Shown here one piece after another: positions 44,065-55,734 of a stretch of 64,000 nt of DNA. Within the stretch, counting starts at the first letter, position 1. Each line of letters starts with the position of its first letter. Position numbers and translations under genes: made by a program. The notes beneath the pieces were generated by a model. The model worked only from the letters and a program-made list of their open reading frames with translations, made no database searches and was not told the origin of the DNA. Origin of the DNA: Adiantum capillus-veneris (Eukaryota > Streptophyta > Polypodiopsida > Polypodiales > Pteridaceae); contig CM043969.1 in NCBI GenBank assembly GCA_014529385.2, positions 9,525,001 to 9,589,000 on the forward strand, read 5' to 3'.

Positions 44065-45183
44065 CTAATACTTTCTTTTCCAAGAGGAAGCAAGCAACAG
44101 TTACAGATACCATTAATGCTAAATTCAGAGTTGCAAAAGTCATAAGAATCGAAGACAAATCTTGCAAACAAAGGTGAAGCTAAAGTGGAATTTCCATCGA
44201 TTAGCAAAGAAGATGTGACAGCATACGCCTCTACATCAAAGAACCCTCATGGATCAGATAATTCTAGCAAATCAGGCTTTCAAAACTTCAAGTCAAGTGC
44301 TGACCCAAGTGAACCCTCTAAGGAGACACCCAGAAAAGCAGAGATATTTTAGCCAAAGTACTCAAGAAGGCAAAGGAAAGTTAAGCAAGTGTTTGTTCCG
44401 AGCAATTTAGTGAAAGTCAATGATCCGGTTTGGATTAAAGACAAGAAATCAACACAGAAAGACAAACACATGGGATGGTTAGGATCACAATGGAGCTTAA
44501 AATAACATGAGTACTATGGAGGTAACAGACAGATTTGGGTGCCAAAACCGCAAGCTAGAGCATATGAAGTAACTTCAAGTCCCTCCCAAGAAAGAAGGCC
44601 CACAAGGTATCAACCTCGACAATATCCTAGGATACTTAAGAAGCAGGTATACAATAGAACAACATTGAAAGATGCTAAAGTCTACCACAGCTCACAAGAG
44701 GATACAGAACAAAGACAGATCTCAAAGAATCTTCCTCTTAGACAAGGATTCTACACAGGCTATACAAAGATTTGGCTACCAGTCAACCACAAGCCAACTG
44801 CAACTACACCAGACCTGCATGAAGATAACAAGAAATCAACAAGACCTAGAGCTCAACAAAGTCAACAAAGGAGATACAAAGGTCATCAAGAGATTTGGAT
44901 TCCTAAGTCTTCCAATGCTCGTAGTCAAAAGCCAGATGCCGACAGCCAACAAAGGCCTACAACAACATCAAAGACTCCTATCAACAGGCCCAATTGGAGA
45001 ATCAAATAGATAATGGAGTCTTCACAGTCAAAGAAGAACAACCCAAACAATGCGAAGGCAGATTCAAAGATGATAAAACATGTATGGCAAAAGAAACCTT
45101 CAATGCCAACTTGGTCCTTCACTAGTCCTCTTTTTGAGGATTCAAGCTTACTTTTACCTGAAGAAATGTTTGTAATAAGATAA
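44065..45183 (+). pseudogene. RE-D 3' coding module with W-x-P repeats
   Basis: After RE-F the protease tail resumes, followed by interrupted Ser/Lys-rich sequence. An open stretch of 156 codons starts at 44539. Three spaced modules are visible: GGNRQIWVPKPQARAYE, GYTKIWLPVNHKPTATT and GHQEIWIPKSSNARSQK. The whole is basic and rich in Gln, Arg and Pro. The modules match those downstream of pol in RE-A2 (16.4-16.75 kb). The final frame ends LLLPEEMFVIR at about 45183. Function unknown. Nucleic-acid binding is possible from composition only. Confidence 0.5.
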
Positions 45184-46141
45184 GAATGTAAAAAGTCAAG
45201 TCGCTTGGGTGGAAAAAATACTCTTTGGCATAGTCAGAGTCGGGCTGCTGAGCCATGAAATGAGAAAAGCATTAGTCCCAAAGCTTCAAGTCATATTAAA
45301 CTCTGTGCTAAGAGTCATAGTTATTAGGCTTAGCTCAAGCTGAAAGAGTTGAGCATATCTAAAGGCATGTTTCTCATGCTAGATGAGATGAGCATAAGAG
45401 TCGAAATCTATTAACTTACAGTTGGTGAAGTGTCATAGAGTCCAACACTCACGCACAGTGCACAATAAGATGAGAGCACATATCCTCGTCAATGAAAACC
45501 ATTCTTAAAGGGATGCCAGCTTGCAAAGCTATGTCAGATGCTTTTATAGCTACACCATCTTTATGAAGAACCCCTCAAAATCCTTCTTGCACATCATATT
45601 GTTTCCCATGCATTTTTGTGTATGCATAAATAGGATATTCCATCATTGGGCATATGCATTAGACACTCTTTTTTGCTTCCACCTATGCACCTTGAGTGGA
45701 CTACAACATGCAAACCAATGTTCTATCATACCCCTCTCATATAGCTGCCTTTTTAATTCCATATCTATCAGCAAATAATTCCTTTATTAATATTTCCAAT
45801 GCTAATAAGTACTCCAATGATGTGCCTATTCCAAAGGCACTTTTTTCCCACTGGGGTTTTTTCGTTTGGTCATCTAGGTATTAGACCCTAATTTAGAACC
45901 TCATCATTCTACTTCCCTTGTACATACTTTTCATAAATAAACAGAAGCCTCCTTTATGAAATTACAATGGACAAATGCAACATCATCTCTCACATCAAAC
46001 ATATTCGGACCAATGAAGATGTTGTAGCAAATTGAACCTCATCAACAAATTCAATGACAAATGAATACAATCATCCTATCAACAACCAATCAAAACCTTT
46101 CGCACTCTCCACGAACACTTTTCAAAATTGGAAGGGGGGAA
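45184..46141 (+). other. RE-D 3' untranslated region and polypurine tract
   Basis: I see no coding sequence. The end, TTGGAAGGGGGGAA at 46128-46141, is the polypurine tract next to the 3' LTR. Confidence 0.8.
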
Positions 46142-47140
46142 TGTTAACTGAGTCAATGTCAGTTAACAGAAGCTATTAAAGACCAAAGACCAAAGACGTA
46201 CGAATGTATATCGAGGATGAATACAAAGAAGTAGTGAAGATTGGAATTACACACGTTTCACATTTTTCCAAAATGGTCATGTATTGTAATTTCTCGATTT
46301 ATTTAGCCATTGTGATAATTGTAACATGCTACGGGCTCAATAAGATGTAAAGAATAGGTCAGTTAGTGTACCTAGGTTGCAGATACAATAAGTGTGGAGC
46401 CTTAAAGGTCTTGGACGCCGGACATTACACATTTCAGACCTTGGCTAAGGTATAAAAGCCAACTTTGTAAAGGTTTTATTAAGTTTTGGATAATGAAATA
46501 CACAGTGTGAGCTAACAGCACTCACTTCTCGCGCTTCCTACTCCCTCCCCGGTTGTCACATTGCAGTCATGTTTGTTGCATTGCAACCGTAGATAAGAGC
46601 TCTACGCATTGACGTAAGCATTTCATAGTATTTTGTAGCTTTTGGCGTCAGTGACCCGCGGCCTAATTTCATCATAAGTAGGAATTTACACTTCAATATA
46701 AAAAACTAAGCATAGGCAGGGTATTGGGGCATCATTGCTAAGCATTTATGTGCATTCTGGGTTGAAAACGACTAGGTCAAAAAGCCACTACTGTTAATAA
46801 TCGCGATTTTGGCACTTGACCTAAAGTGGGATTTGAGACCATAAGCATGTGTGCTTAGGTCTTATAAACTTGTCCTAGAAGTTTCGTTACGTTTGGATGT
46901 CATTTGATGTTGTAACAGATGTGATATGTTTGCCGATGAGCGATTGGATTTTGGTGATTTCAGTCACTTGAGTGTAGCTTGAGTTAGATGCGAGTTGTTA
47001 GTTGTTTTCCGAGAGATTGACAACCTCTTGTAGCCTCTATGTACTAGTCCAGTCAGCTTCGTCCCATGGATTGACAATTTAATCGTGGTTCTTGCTAAAT
47101 CTGCAATAAGATAGGAGTGAGGTTAGACACCCATCCCACA
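46142..47140 (+). mobile_element. 3' LTR of RE-D
   Basis: 999-bp copy of 32432-33451 with scattered differences and a few small gaps. It opens with the same hairpin (46142-46168) and has AATCGCGATT at 46799-46808. The target duplication AGATG follows. Confidence 0.93.
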
Positions 47141-47145
47141 AGATG

Positions 47146-47302
47146 AGCATGCATTGAAGCTTGGTTCTTGGTTGGATTTGCATCACAAATCCAAGAGTTT
47201 TTGGTGTAGGCCTCCCTTCTCAAAAACTTGTAGAAGATGATGAGCTTTCCATTAAAGATTGGAGAAGGAGAGAGAGTTGTTTGCTCCACATATGAGTTGT
47301 GT

Positions 47303-47337
<35 letters not shown>

Positions 47338-48234
47338 ATACTGCCTATGCAAATTCAGTCCTCTCTCTCTCTTAGTCGACTCCTCTTGCTATTTTCTCAT
47401 GCTAGCATCCCATTGGCCCCACATTTAAAGCTTAGCCAATGATAAATTAGAAGCATAATTGCTAGTCTTGTGACATGTGTCTCCCTTTCCCCTTTTGTGA
47501 GAGATTTAGGTATTTAAATAATTCAATTTAAACTCTCATTGGACCTCTTAGTCTTCTGGCCAATAGGAATCACGCAAGCCATGGGGCTGCTGAATGCTCA
47601 TTGGACCCCTTGGTAGACTGCCCAATAGTCTTCTAGAGAGCTTAATTTCTATTGGTTCTTTTGTCAAGTGTTTTTAAATAAATTAAACTAAATTTAATCT
47701 AGCCTAATTTTCATTGGTCCACCTCTATGGCCATCCAATAGGATTTTAATGGGAATTGGGGGCAACTGGGCTAGGAATCTGACATGTGTCCTCTATGCCC
47801 TTTGTGTAAAGGGAACCCTTGAGTGTGTGTGTGTGTGTGTGTGTTATCTCACCTCTTCTCTCTCTTCCCCTACCTTGAGGGCTTGGCCCCCTCCCATCTA
47901 GGGATATGTGAAGACTTTATGGTCTACACACACAAAAGTATCCAATTCTGCTAAGCTTGACCATTGGACTTTACCTTTGAATTCTGGAACCTTATCATTT
48001 TGGAAGTCTTAATAGACTAAACCCTAAGGTCTTTGAAGCACCATTTATGCACATTGCTCTTTTGCATCTGGCCCCCCTTTAGATCCCTATTTCCCTCCTT
48101 TGGATCCCTACTATGACTGGTCTGCCAGCCTAACAAATATTCTAGATTTTTCTCCCCTGGTACTTCCCCATATTAAATGCTCGGTTTAACATGTGAAAAT
48201 AATTTAAGAGAATTAGATATTAGTTATTATGACA
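47146..48234 (-). mobile_element. 3' LTR of RE-C, second piece, with polypurine tract
   Basis: It resumes the RE-C LTR after RE-D and aligns with about 53350-54423. It keeps a segment of about 90 bases around 47775-47865, including a (TG)n tract, that the 5' LTR lacks, and has another (GT)n at about 47298-47334. The polypurine-like tract AAGAGAGAGGTAA lies at 48235-48247 on the minus strand. Confidence 0.9.
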
Positions 48235-48589
48235 TTACCTCTCTCTTGAAATCATAGTCGTCCTTGACTATGAGGTAGAGAAGATAAAGCCTAGTCATTA
48301 GTTTGTTTGCTAGCGGGTAGAGGATCCCTATTTTACCCTACGACACCGTTCAAGAATGGATGACTAATCCATTTGGCGCTTGAGAGTCTTAGCTGTTGCA
48401 AGCATGTCTGCGTGTCAGTACTATCGATCTTCCATAGTAGAGTGACAAGGTCTACTTGGTGTTCGGGAGACGTCGCCTCTGCAAACTTGATCTAAGAATG
48501 CATACTTCTTAACATTTGTGCACAATAAAGAAAAAAAAGAGAATCTTATACGACAAAAACTTTGTTCATTTAAACAGTTTTACATTTTC

Positions 48590-49160
48590 TTACTTTAGGG
48601 AAGCATTGTAAGCATTGACAAGGTTTAGGTTATCCTTTAATTGTATGCCTTGCATCCATCTAGCATCTTCAAGAGGATAGTTCTTAAACTTAATAAGATA
48701 CCGTCGGATAATCTTACCGCCTCTCAATACCTTGTCTTCATGTCGGAGAATGGACTCAGGCTGCAGCACCTCTTCCTTGTCCTCGATCTCCGGTGGGTCT
48801 TCAATAGTTGGTTCTTGAGGTGGCTCTCCTTTGTAAGGCTTTAGTAGGCTCACATGGAAAGCATTGTGTATGAGCCAATGACTGGGCAAATTGAGTTGAT
48901 AGGCCATCTCATTGATTGGTCTAAGAATCTGGAAGGGACCATAGTACCTTTTTGCTAACTTAGCATAGTACTTTTGGTGTCCCATAGGATTCTTGCCCGT
49001 TGTGTTCTTTAATCAAGCCTTGGGAAACTTGAGCAAGATCTAATCATTTTGTTTAAAGGCTTGAGCTCTTCTGTGCTTATTATCAGCAGCCTTTTGCCTT
49101 TGCTGTGAGAAAGAGATAGCATCCTTAATCTTTTGTAAAGATTCTTGTAGGTCTAGGCTA
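48590..49160 (-). pseudogene. RE-C integrase C-terminus with chromodomain
   Basis: The minus-strand segment starts within the integrase C-terminal part (KYYAKLAKRYYGPFQILRPI, then AYQLNLPSHWLIHNAFHVSL). It ends with a chromodomain-like segment, PESILRHEDKVLRGGKIIRR and YLIKFKNYPLEDARW. In chromoviruses this domain directs integration to heterochromatin. The integrase zinc finger and catalytic core are absent upstream, where RNase H at 49164 follows directly. Confidence 0.82.
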
Positions 49161-49163
49161 TAC

Positions 49164-49436
49164 TCATCTGCAGTGAAGATCTTCGTGATGAAAATGAAAT
49201 TGCGAAAGGAAATTTGCCCACCTCATTTGCTTGTCGGAGAGCTTGGTCCGTGTCATGAAGTACTTAAGGCTTTGGTGATCCGTCCACAAAGTGAAAGGAG
49301 TCCCCAATAAATAGTGCTTCCACGAGTCTAAGGCATGTAAAACTGTGAGGAGTTCCTTTCCATATATGCCTAGAGCTTTCTCAACAGGGTCAAGCCTTTG
49401 ACTTTCATAGGCTATGGCGTGCCCTTCTTTGAGCAA
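49164..49436 (-). pseudogene. RE-C RNase H
   Basis: The segment has HAIAYESQRLDPVEKALGIY, then ELLTVLHALDSWKHYLLGTP and FTLWTDHQSLKYFM, the standard order of gypsy RNase H with the E, L-H and D-H-x-S-L-K motifs. It breaks off at HHEDLHCR, where the integrase N-terminal part should follow. Confidence 0.85.
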
Positions 49437-49448
49437 AACAGCTCCAAG

Positions 49449-50514
49449 TCAATCACCACAAGCGTCACATTGGACCTTAAATGGCTTCGAGAGATCCGGC
49501 AGTGTAAGTATAGGTTGAGAGATAAGCTTTTCGAAAGCATTTTTCTCCTTGGCAGACCATGTATACCTAACGTTTTTCTTTGTTAGGTCATGTAATGGTC
49601 CTGCGATTTGTGAGAATTTTTCTACGAAGAGTCTATAGTATGCACACATACATATAAAGCTTCTCCATTCATGTAGATTCCTTGGATTAGGCCATCCTTT
49701 TATTGCCTCTAGCTTTGATGGATCCATTTGGATGCCATCTTGAGAGATAATGTGACCAAAATACTGAATCTCTTGTAAGAAAAATTCACTTTTCTTTCGA
49801 TTAATATAAAGTTTATTCTTCGTAAAACTTGAAATATTACCTGGAGGTGTTGCTTGTGTTCGTCTAGTGAGTTAGAGTAGATGAGTATATCATCAAAGAA
49901 CACTCCTATAAAGGTTCAATGAGGCCTGAATAGCTTCTCCATCAAGCGGTTAAATGTGGTTGGTGCCTTGGTCAAGCCAAAAGCCATGACAATGTACTCG
50001 TAAAGACCAAACGTAGTGCAAAATGCGGTCTATACAATGTCTTGATCAACTATCCTTATTTGATGGTAGCCAGGTTTTAGGTCAATCCTACTGAAGTAGG
50101 TCGACCCTTGTAGCTTATCAAATAGGTCTTCTACCCGTGGAACAGGAAACCTATTTTTGATAGTGATCCTATTTTAGTGCTCTATAGTCAACACACATAC
50201 TGGTATGTGCCATCTTTCTTTTACACTAATAAAACCGGTGAACAAAATGGAGATGAGCTAGGCCTAACCATGTCTTTCTCAACCAACTCATGCACTTGCC
50301 GCATAATCTCCTCTTGTTGAGCTTGGGAAACTCTATAAGGAGGTTTATTAGGCGGTGAACTTCCTGGAAGAAGTTCAGTTTCATGGTCATCATTGCCTCG
50401 TTTGGGAGGTAATTCACAAGGGATATCGTCAATAAAAATATCTATCTTTTTCCCTGAACCTAAAGTAAATTTGCCTTTCAGGGAATTTAACATTGGTGGC
50501 TGCCATGCGATCAA
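49449..50514 (-). pseudogene. RE-C reverse transcriptase
   Basis: RT in several frames. The start is at 50221-50514 (PPNKPPYRVSQAQQEEIMRQ), and the catalytic FFDDILIYS is at about 49870-49900. The thumb and connection part at 49449-49727 has DPSKLEAIKGWPNP and AYYRLFVEKFSQIAGPLHDL. The C-terminal part is well kept, while the middle (49904-50220) is full of stops. Confidence 0.85.
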
Positions 50515-50770
50515 ACCATGGTTCCCCTAGGATTACATCCTCGTGCTTGAGAGGAGAGAAAAATAAATCCTCCTTGTCCACATAGCTTTGGACATAAAGT
50601 CTCACTTTCCTAATTAAGGGAGTGACTGAGGCTTCTTGTCCCTTGAAAGCACCATTGGCAGGTAGGACATCTTCCATCTCATAGACTTGGATGCCTAGTT
50701 TGGTGGCCAACTATGTGGATATGAAAATGTAAGTAGGACAAGGGTCAAAGAGAATAAAAGCATCATGTTA
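50429..50770 (-). pseudogene. RE-C protease region
   Basis: Minus-strand segment with DAFILFDPCPTYIFIST just before the stop near 50712 (the degraded active-site side), then LGIQVYEMEDVLPANGAFKG and the closing DVILGEPWFDRMAATNV. The order and the I-L-G-x-x-W motif fit chromovirus proteases. Confidence 0.65.
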
Positions 50771-52385
50771 TCTTACCTTTCCCCAAGCATGGCATAGAGG
50801 AGATCCTTTGTGGTGAGCATCCGCTTCTTGGATTTCGACCAAGGTAGCTCTAGGAGGCTCATTTTGCGTATTCTTGTGGGGACAAGCAAGATAAGCATGC
50901 CCTTGCTCCATGCACTTAAAACAACAATTATCTTTATGATAACGCTCTAGCTCTTCAGGAGAGAGTTTATTTTTGCCTTTATAAACTCCCTTCTCCTTGT
51001 TGTTGGCGTTGCCTTTGGGAGACTTTTGGACATGGTCCTTCCCCTTAGGCTTGTTATTACAATCCTTGTTTTCCGTGGGCTTAATATCTCTCTTAGCCCC
51101 TTGTTGGAAATTGATTTGTAAAGCCACCATGGTATGGTGTATGACCGCATATATGGTGCGTGGCCTTTGGGAGTTGACATACTCCGCCATATCTTTAGTT
51201 AAACCCGCACAAAATTGTTGTTTTTGCTCTCCAAAATCCATCTTTTTGAAGACAGAGGCCTTGAGATGTAAATCCCAAAACTTGTCTACATATTTGTGGA
51301 TAGATTTGTAGGGAGAGAGCTTCAAGATTTTCCATTCGATGAGTACTTTGTCTTTGGCATCAGTAGCCAAAAACTGCTTTATGATGGAAGCTCTTAAAGC
51401 TTTCTATGTTCATGGAGCTTCACCGTTTTGCCCGTAGGCTAGACCACCATTGCCTGGTGGACTTTTGAAAATGTATAGCTACATGACGTAGCTTAGAGGG
51501 CTCCATCAAGCCCTCATCTCCAAACGCCGCATCCAATTGTTGGATGAAGGCCAAGACTTTGTCCGTAGCACCAAAGGTGCCATCATAGGTAAGGAAAGAG
51601 ATGTTCTTTTCTCCCTCTTTGAACTTTTTGAGCTTGGACGACCTCTTCCACGTGGCATAGGATTTCCTATGGCCTCTTCTGTTAGGCGGTTCAATAGCTG
51701 CACCATCACTTTCTTTAGAAAAGGAAGAGTATGAGGAGGATAAAGAAGAGGGTGACCTCTTTCTCGCCTTTTTCTTCCCTTGTTCCTCCTTGTCTACACC
51801 ATCACTTTCTTCAGAAGAGGAAGAAGATGAAGAAGATGGAGAAGAGGGTGACCTCTTTCTCACCTTTTTCTTCTCTTGTTTTCTCTCGTCCATCTTTGAA
51901 TTATGGTGTAAAGAAGTGTGCGATGGTCTTCTCTGTTTAGGGGGTGTTGGAGAGAGTTTTGCCCGCCGTCTTCATAGAGACATCTCCACCGAGGTGGCAG
52001 GAGACTCACTTCTTTCTCGTTATTTTGGTGGGGGCTCTACCATTAAAACTTGAGTTCTCCTTTGGGAAGGAGATGCATCGTCAAGTAGTATATTTTTGAG
52101 CCCTTTGTACGGATCCTCCTCTTCTTCACTTATCGGAGAGAGGCCTCTTTTGGAGGTCTCACAAGGAGGCTTCCTAGGTACTCTCTCTTCTTGGTGAGGA
52201 GTTTGGAGAATCCCATGAGTACGTAGTTGCCGTTGCACTTCACCTTGGAGGGATGGATTGCCCATGGCTTGTTGAAGCCTGGTAACAAGGTAATTAACAA
52301 GCATAGGGGCATCATTAGTAGCCTATTCATTAACAAAATCAAAGCTATCAGCATTAATTTCACTCTCTTTACTATTGCCAGCCAT
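50768..52385 (-). pseudogene. RE-C gag
   Basis: The frame starts MAGNSKESEINADSFDFVNE at 52385, meets a stop, and continues in pieces. A Lys/Arg/Ser-rich part (51700-51893) has the module RKRSPSS twice, about 100 bases apart, from a small tandem duplication. The capsid part follows, with HVAIHFQKSTRQWWSSLRAK and KILKLSPYKSIHKYVDKFWD. The knuckle is CCFKCMEQGHAYLACPHK (50880-50935), with C-x2-C-x4-H-x4-C spacing. It would form the particle and bind RNA. Confidence 0.82.
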
Positions 52386-52798
52386 TCTAACAAATTTTAG
52401 GTGTAAAATCTTTAAGTTTACTTTGGCACTTCAAGCCCTAGTTGCTACTCCTCTTAACCCTTTAGAAAAGCACTCAAGCTCGTGTACCTGTGGCTCAAAT
52501 ATCATTAATTGCAAGGAATAGAAGAGAGGGTCTTTCACCACCAAAACAACACCGACTCCTGTCAAGCTTCTGGTAGCTCAATACTGGTTAAGCCGTAGGC
52601 AAGCCCCGTAGGACTCCACTATTAAGACCATAGCTCTTGGCAGTGATGCTTCGTTATTTGCATGAAGCAGGCGCACTGCAAGGCTGAAAAATCCCTATTC
52701 TACTTACTCAATTGCAATTAATGATACCAACCGTTTATAGCAAGATTGAGGACCTCTCTTCTTGATCAAGAAAGAGAAACCTTGTGCTTTGATACCAA
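52386..52798 (-). other. RE-C leader and primer binding site
   Basis: Short leader. The primer site at 52780-52797 reads TGGTATCAAAGCACAAGG on the minus strand, one base off the usual tRNA-iMet complement in its first twelve, and one base from the LTR. Confidence 0.85.
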
Positions 52799-53502
52799 TG
52801 TAACATTTAATGGTCTAGTAACTTGTGTGTAGCGGAAAATAACATAGACATAGTGAGCATTTCATTAAGAATAGATTCCTAATGAGCATAGCAAGAGTGC
52901 TTGGATGGAGAGAGAAACAAAAGCATAACACCTAGTTAGATAGGCATGAACAATACTTCAAAAAGAGAGAGAAATTAAGCTATTGACAACAGTTGAGGAC
53001 CTGATTTACATGGAGCTGGTCCCCCCTCCAAAAGGCTTTGTATTATAGGTTTCCCCCATCAAGGGAGACATTTTACAATACAATACTTTGTGTTCCTTCA
53101 ATTACTTATTGGTGCAATGAAGATGGAAGATTCAATCCCCAAGCTTACACTTGAAAAGCACAACATCAATTCCCTCACATTCTCAGACCCAAGACCTCAC
53201 ACACCTTCAAAGATGGTGAGAGCTAGCGGGGTATGAGAGTAGATCTAGAGCAAGAAGAAGTATTCTTACGAGAAAGAAGTATTTCTCCTCACATAATCAC
53301 TCTTATTAGCTTAGAATAGCTTAGTAATTAGCATGGTAGAGGAGATGAGCATGCATTGAAGCTTGGCTCTTGGTTGGATTTGCATCACAAAGCTAAGAGT
53401 TGTTGGTGTAGGCCTCCCTTCTCAAAAGCTTGGAGAAGATGATGAGCTTTCCATTAAAGCTTGGAGAAGGAGAGAGATTTCTCTGCTCCACACATGAGTT
53501 GC

Positions 53503-53568
<66 letters not shown>

Positions 53569-53588
53569 TAATGCCTATGAAAATTCGG

Positions 53589-53641
<53 letters not shown>

Positions 53642-54423
53642 TGGGTCGACCCCTCTTGCTATTTACTTATGCTGGCATCCCATTGGCCCCTGTAAAGCTT
53701 AGCCAATCATAAATTAGAAGCATAATTGCTAGTCTTGTGACATGTGTCCCCCTTTCCCCTTTTGTGAGAGCTTTAGATATTTAAATGATTCAATTAAACT
53801 CTCATTCGACCTCTTAGTCTTCTAGCCAATAGAAATCAAGCAAGCCATTGGGCTGTTGAATGCTCATTGGACCCCTTGGTAGACTGTCCAATAGTCTTCT
53901 AGAGAGCTTAATTTCTATTGGTTCTTTTATCAAATGTTTTTAAATGAATTAAACTAAAAAATTTACTCTAGCCTAATTCTCATTGGTCCACCTCTATGGC
54001 CATCCAATAGGATTTTAATGGGAATTGGGGGCAACTGGGCTAGATTCCTTCTCTCTCTTCCCCTACCTTTAGGGCTTGCCCCCTCCCATCTAGGGATTTG
54101 TGAAGACTCTATGGTCTTCACAAAAATATCCAATCCTGCTCAGCTTGACCATTTGGACTTTACCTTTGAATTTTGGAACCTTAGCATTTTGGAAGTCTTA
54201 ATGGGCTAAACCCTAAGGTCTTGGAAGCACCATTTATGCACATTACTCTTTTGCAGATGGCCCCCTTTGGATCCCTATTTTCCCTCCTTTGGATCCCTTA
54301 TGTGACCGGTCTGCCAGCCTAACCAATATTCTAGCTTTTTCTCCCCTGGTACTTCCCCATATTAAATGATCAGTTTAGCATGAGAAAATCATTTAGGAGA
54401 ATTAGATATTAGTTATTATGACA
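52799..54423 (-). mobile_element. 5' LTR of RE-C
   Basis: 1625-bp LTR from TGTAACATTT to ATGACA on the plus strand. It contains (GT)n at about 53504-53569, (CT)n at about 53592-53623 and a second (GT)n up to 53643, all much longer than in the other copy near 47298-47334. Confidence 0.92.
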
Positions 54424-55310
54424 CAAACAACCCACCTGGCATGTGTGACCCGTGTATAGGTCGGTTAAGGTCTCTGTTTGTAGTTCATACTCCCAGGTTT
54501 CATTTAGAAACGCCCCATCTAGGGTTGAGATGCTAGGGGTATCCTTCGATGTGGATGCAATGTGGCTCCCTCTCTAGGGCTATGGTCTCACCCTTAGCGG
54601 CTACTAATTCAGGAGTACTTGATTGCTCGACTGACATGACTGCTATCATAGGGGCCTTCACCTTTAAGTGTAAGCTTTCAATTTCCTTTTCCCTAGCTGC
54701 AAGGATATAGCGCTCAACCTCTTGCACTTCTGCAAGACTCCTACCATCAGGTAATAAAATTTCAGAGGGGAATAACCCTGAAGGGCTAGGGAGTGTAGTG
54801 GATGGAATATTTCAATGGGCACTTCCAAGGAATGTGGGGTCTACATTGGACAGGAAAGGTGAGTTTACCTCCCCACCCCCTTCATTCACTTCACTAGCCA
54901 TGTGTTTGGAGCGAGTGCTTTGAGTGCTTTACGCTCTTCAAAACTTGTTGTTGAGGGGAGAGAAGTAGATGCTGGTGGTGTCGCATCTGATTTTGGCGAG
55001 GAGGGTAGAGAGAGTGTGCTTCAGGAATCATATAGCTTTGAGTACTTCTTCTTTTCCTTGTCCAGACCCTCTTCCAATGCTTGCTGCTGCTCCACTTGAA
55101 ATTGGTTGTTTACCTTGATTTCCTGTTTTAGATCCTTGTAAGTATCTTTCTCATCCTTCTTGTCCTTCTCTAGCTCTATATGTAGCTTTTGCTTATCTGT
55201 TTGCAAACTTTTCACTATCTATTTGAGCTATGCTATCTCTTAAGTTTCTTTTTTTGTGGTAGCTTTGGCCTCTTTAGCTTCCTTGGTCTGAGTCCCGGTG
55301 ATCGTTTTGT
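54424..55310 (-). pseudogene. RE-A1 gag N-terminal part
   Basis: Minus-strand relic on the far side of RE-C. From 54430 to about 54860 it aligns with RE-A2 (22133-22450 and on from 29743), including the segment around CCGTGTATAGGTCGGTTA. Further right it encodes a Lys/Glu/Gln-rich coiled-coil stretch (KDKKDEKDTYKDLKQEIKVN). The region also has AAREKEIESLHLKVKAPM. Stops occur. The right end of RE-A1 is unclear and lies somewhere in 55.3-55.7 kb. I did not find its LTR. Confidence 0.6.
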
Positions 55311-55734
55311 GACAATTGAATTGAAGTTCTATCATGTGCAAGATCTCTCAGAGATCAAAATTTTCCACTATCTCATCGTCACTTTCTCATCTATTGGCTA
55401 CAGTGAAGGGACATCTATTATCATCATCTCTTTCCTTTTTTGGGATGTATCATCATGTCCTTTAGTCTATGGAGGAGACTTTGGTATTTGGATCTTATGC
55501 AACGTGTTGCTCTTCTAGATGTAGCGGTTCTACATCGAGTCGATCTTTCATTTATTCTTCATTTTGAGATTCTATATTTTGTTGTTCTGATGTAACTTTA
55601 GCTTGAGAGAGAGTTTTTCAGGATGCTTGTCCCTCATCAAGCATAGTTGTAGTTAGAGGCCGACTGTCAAGGAGTGAACAAAAGGAAATATTCCAACAAC
55701 TCTTGGACCACCACCGAGCTGCAAAAATCAAATT

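Larger units (their letters stand above)
32432..47140 (+). mobile_element. RE-D, large LTR element without pol, carrying RE-F
   Basis: Plus-strand LTR element. LTRs are 32432-33451 and 46142-47140. The target duplication AGATG is perfect (32427-32431 and 47141-47145). A tRNA-Asp type primer site and a polypurine tract are both present. Without RE-F the element is about 10 kb. It holds a long tandem-repeat leader, gag-like modules, a zinc knuckle, two retropepsin-like segments and W-x-P-K repeats. I find no RT, RNase H or integrase on either strand, so it must depend on another element. RE-E is a relative. Confidence 0.93.
31883..54423 (-). mobile_element. RE-C, Ty3/gypsy chromovirus, split by RE-D
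   Basis: Minus-strand gypsy element with ~1.63-kb LTRs. The left (3') LTR is in two pieces, 31883-32431 and 47146-48234, around RE-D. The right (5') LTR is 52799-54423. The flanks CAATT and CAAAC share three of five bases, a worn target duplication. The flanks rejoin into RE-A1 gag in the same order as the uninterrupted RE-A2 copy near 22122-22150. A chromodomain at the end of integrase and a tRNA-iMet type primer site point to a chromovirus. Stops throughout and a missing integrase core make it inactive. Confidence 0.9.

Noticed and set aside
54424-55700. 5' LTR of RE-A1 near the right end of the stack
   Set aside because: No primer site followed by TG...CA sequence matching the RE-A2 LTR was found, so no LTR is called there.
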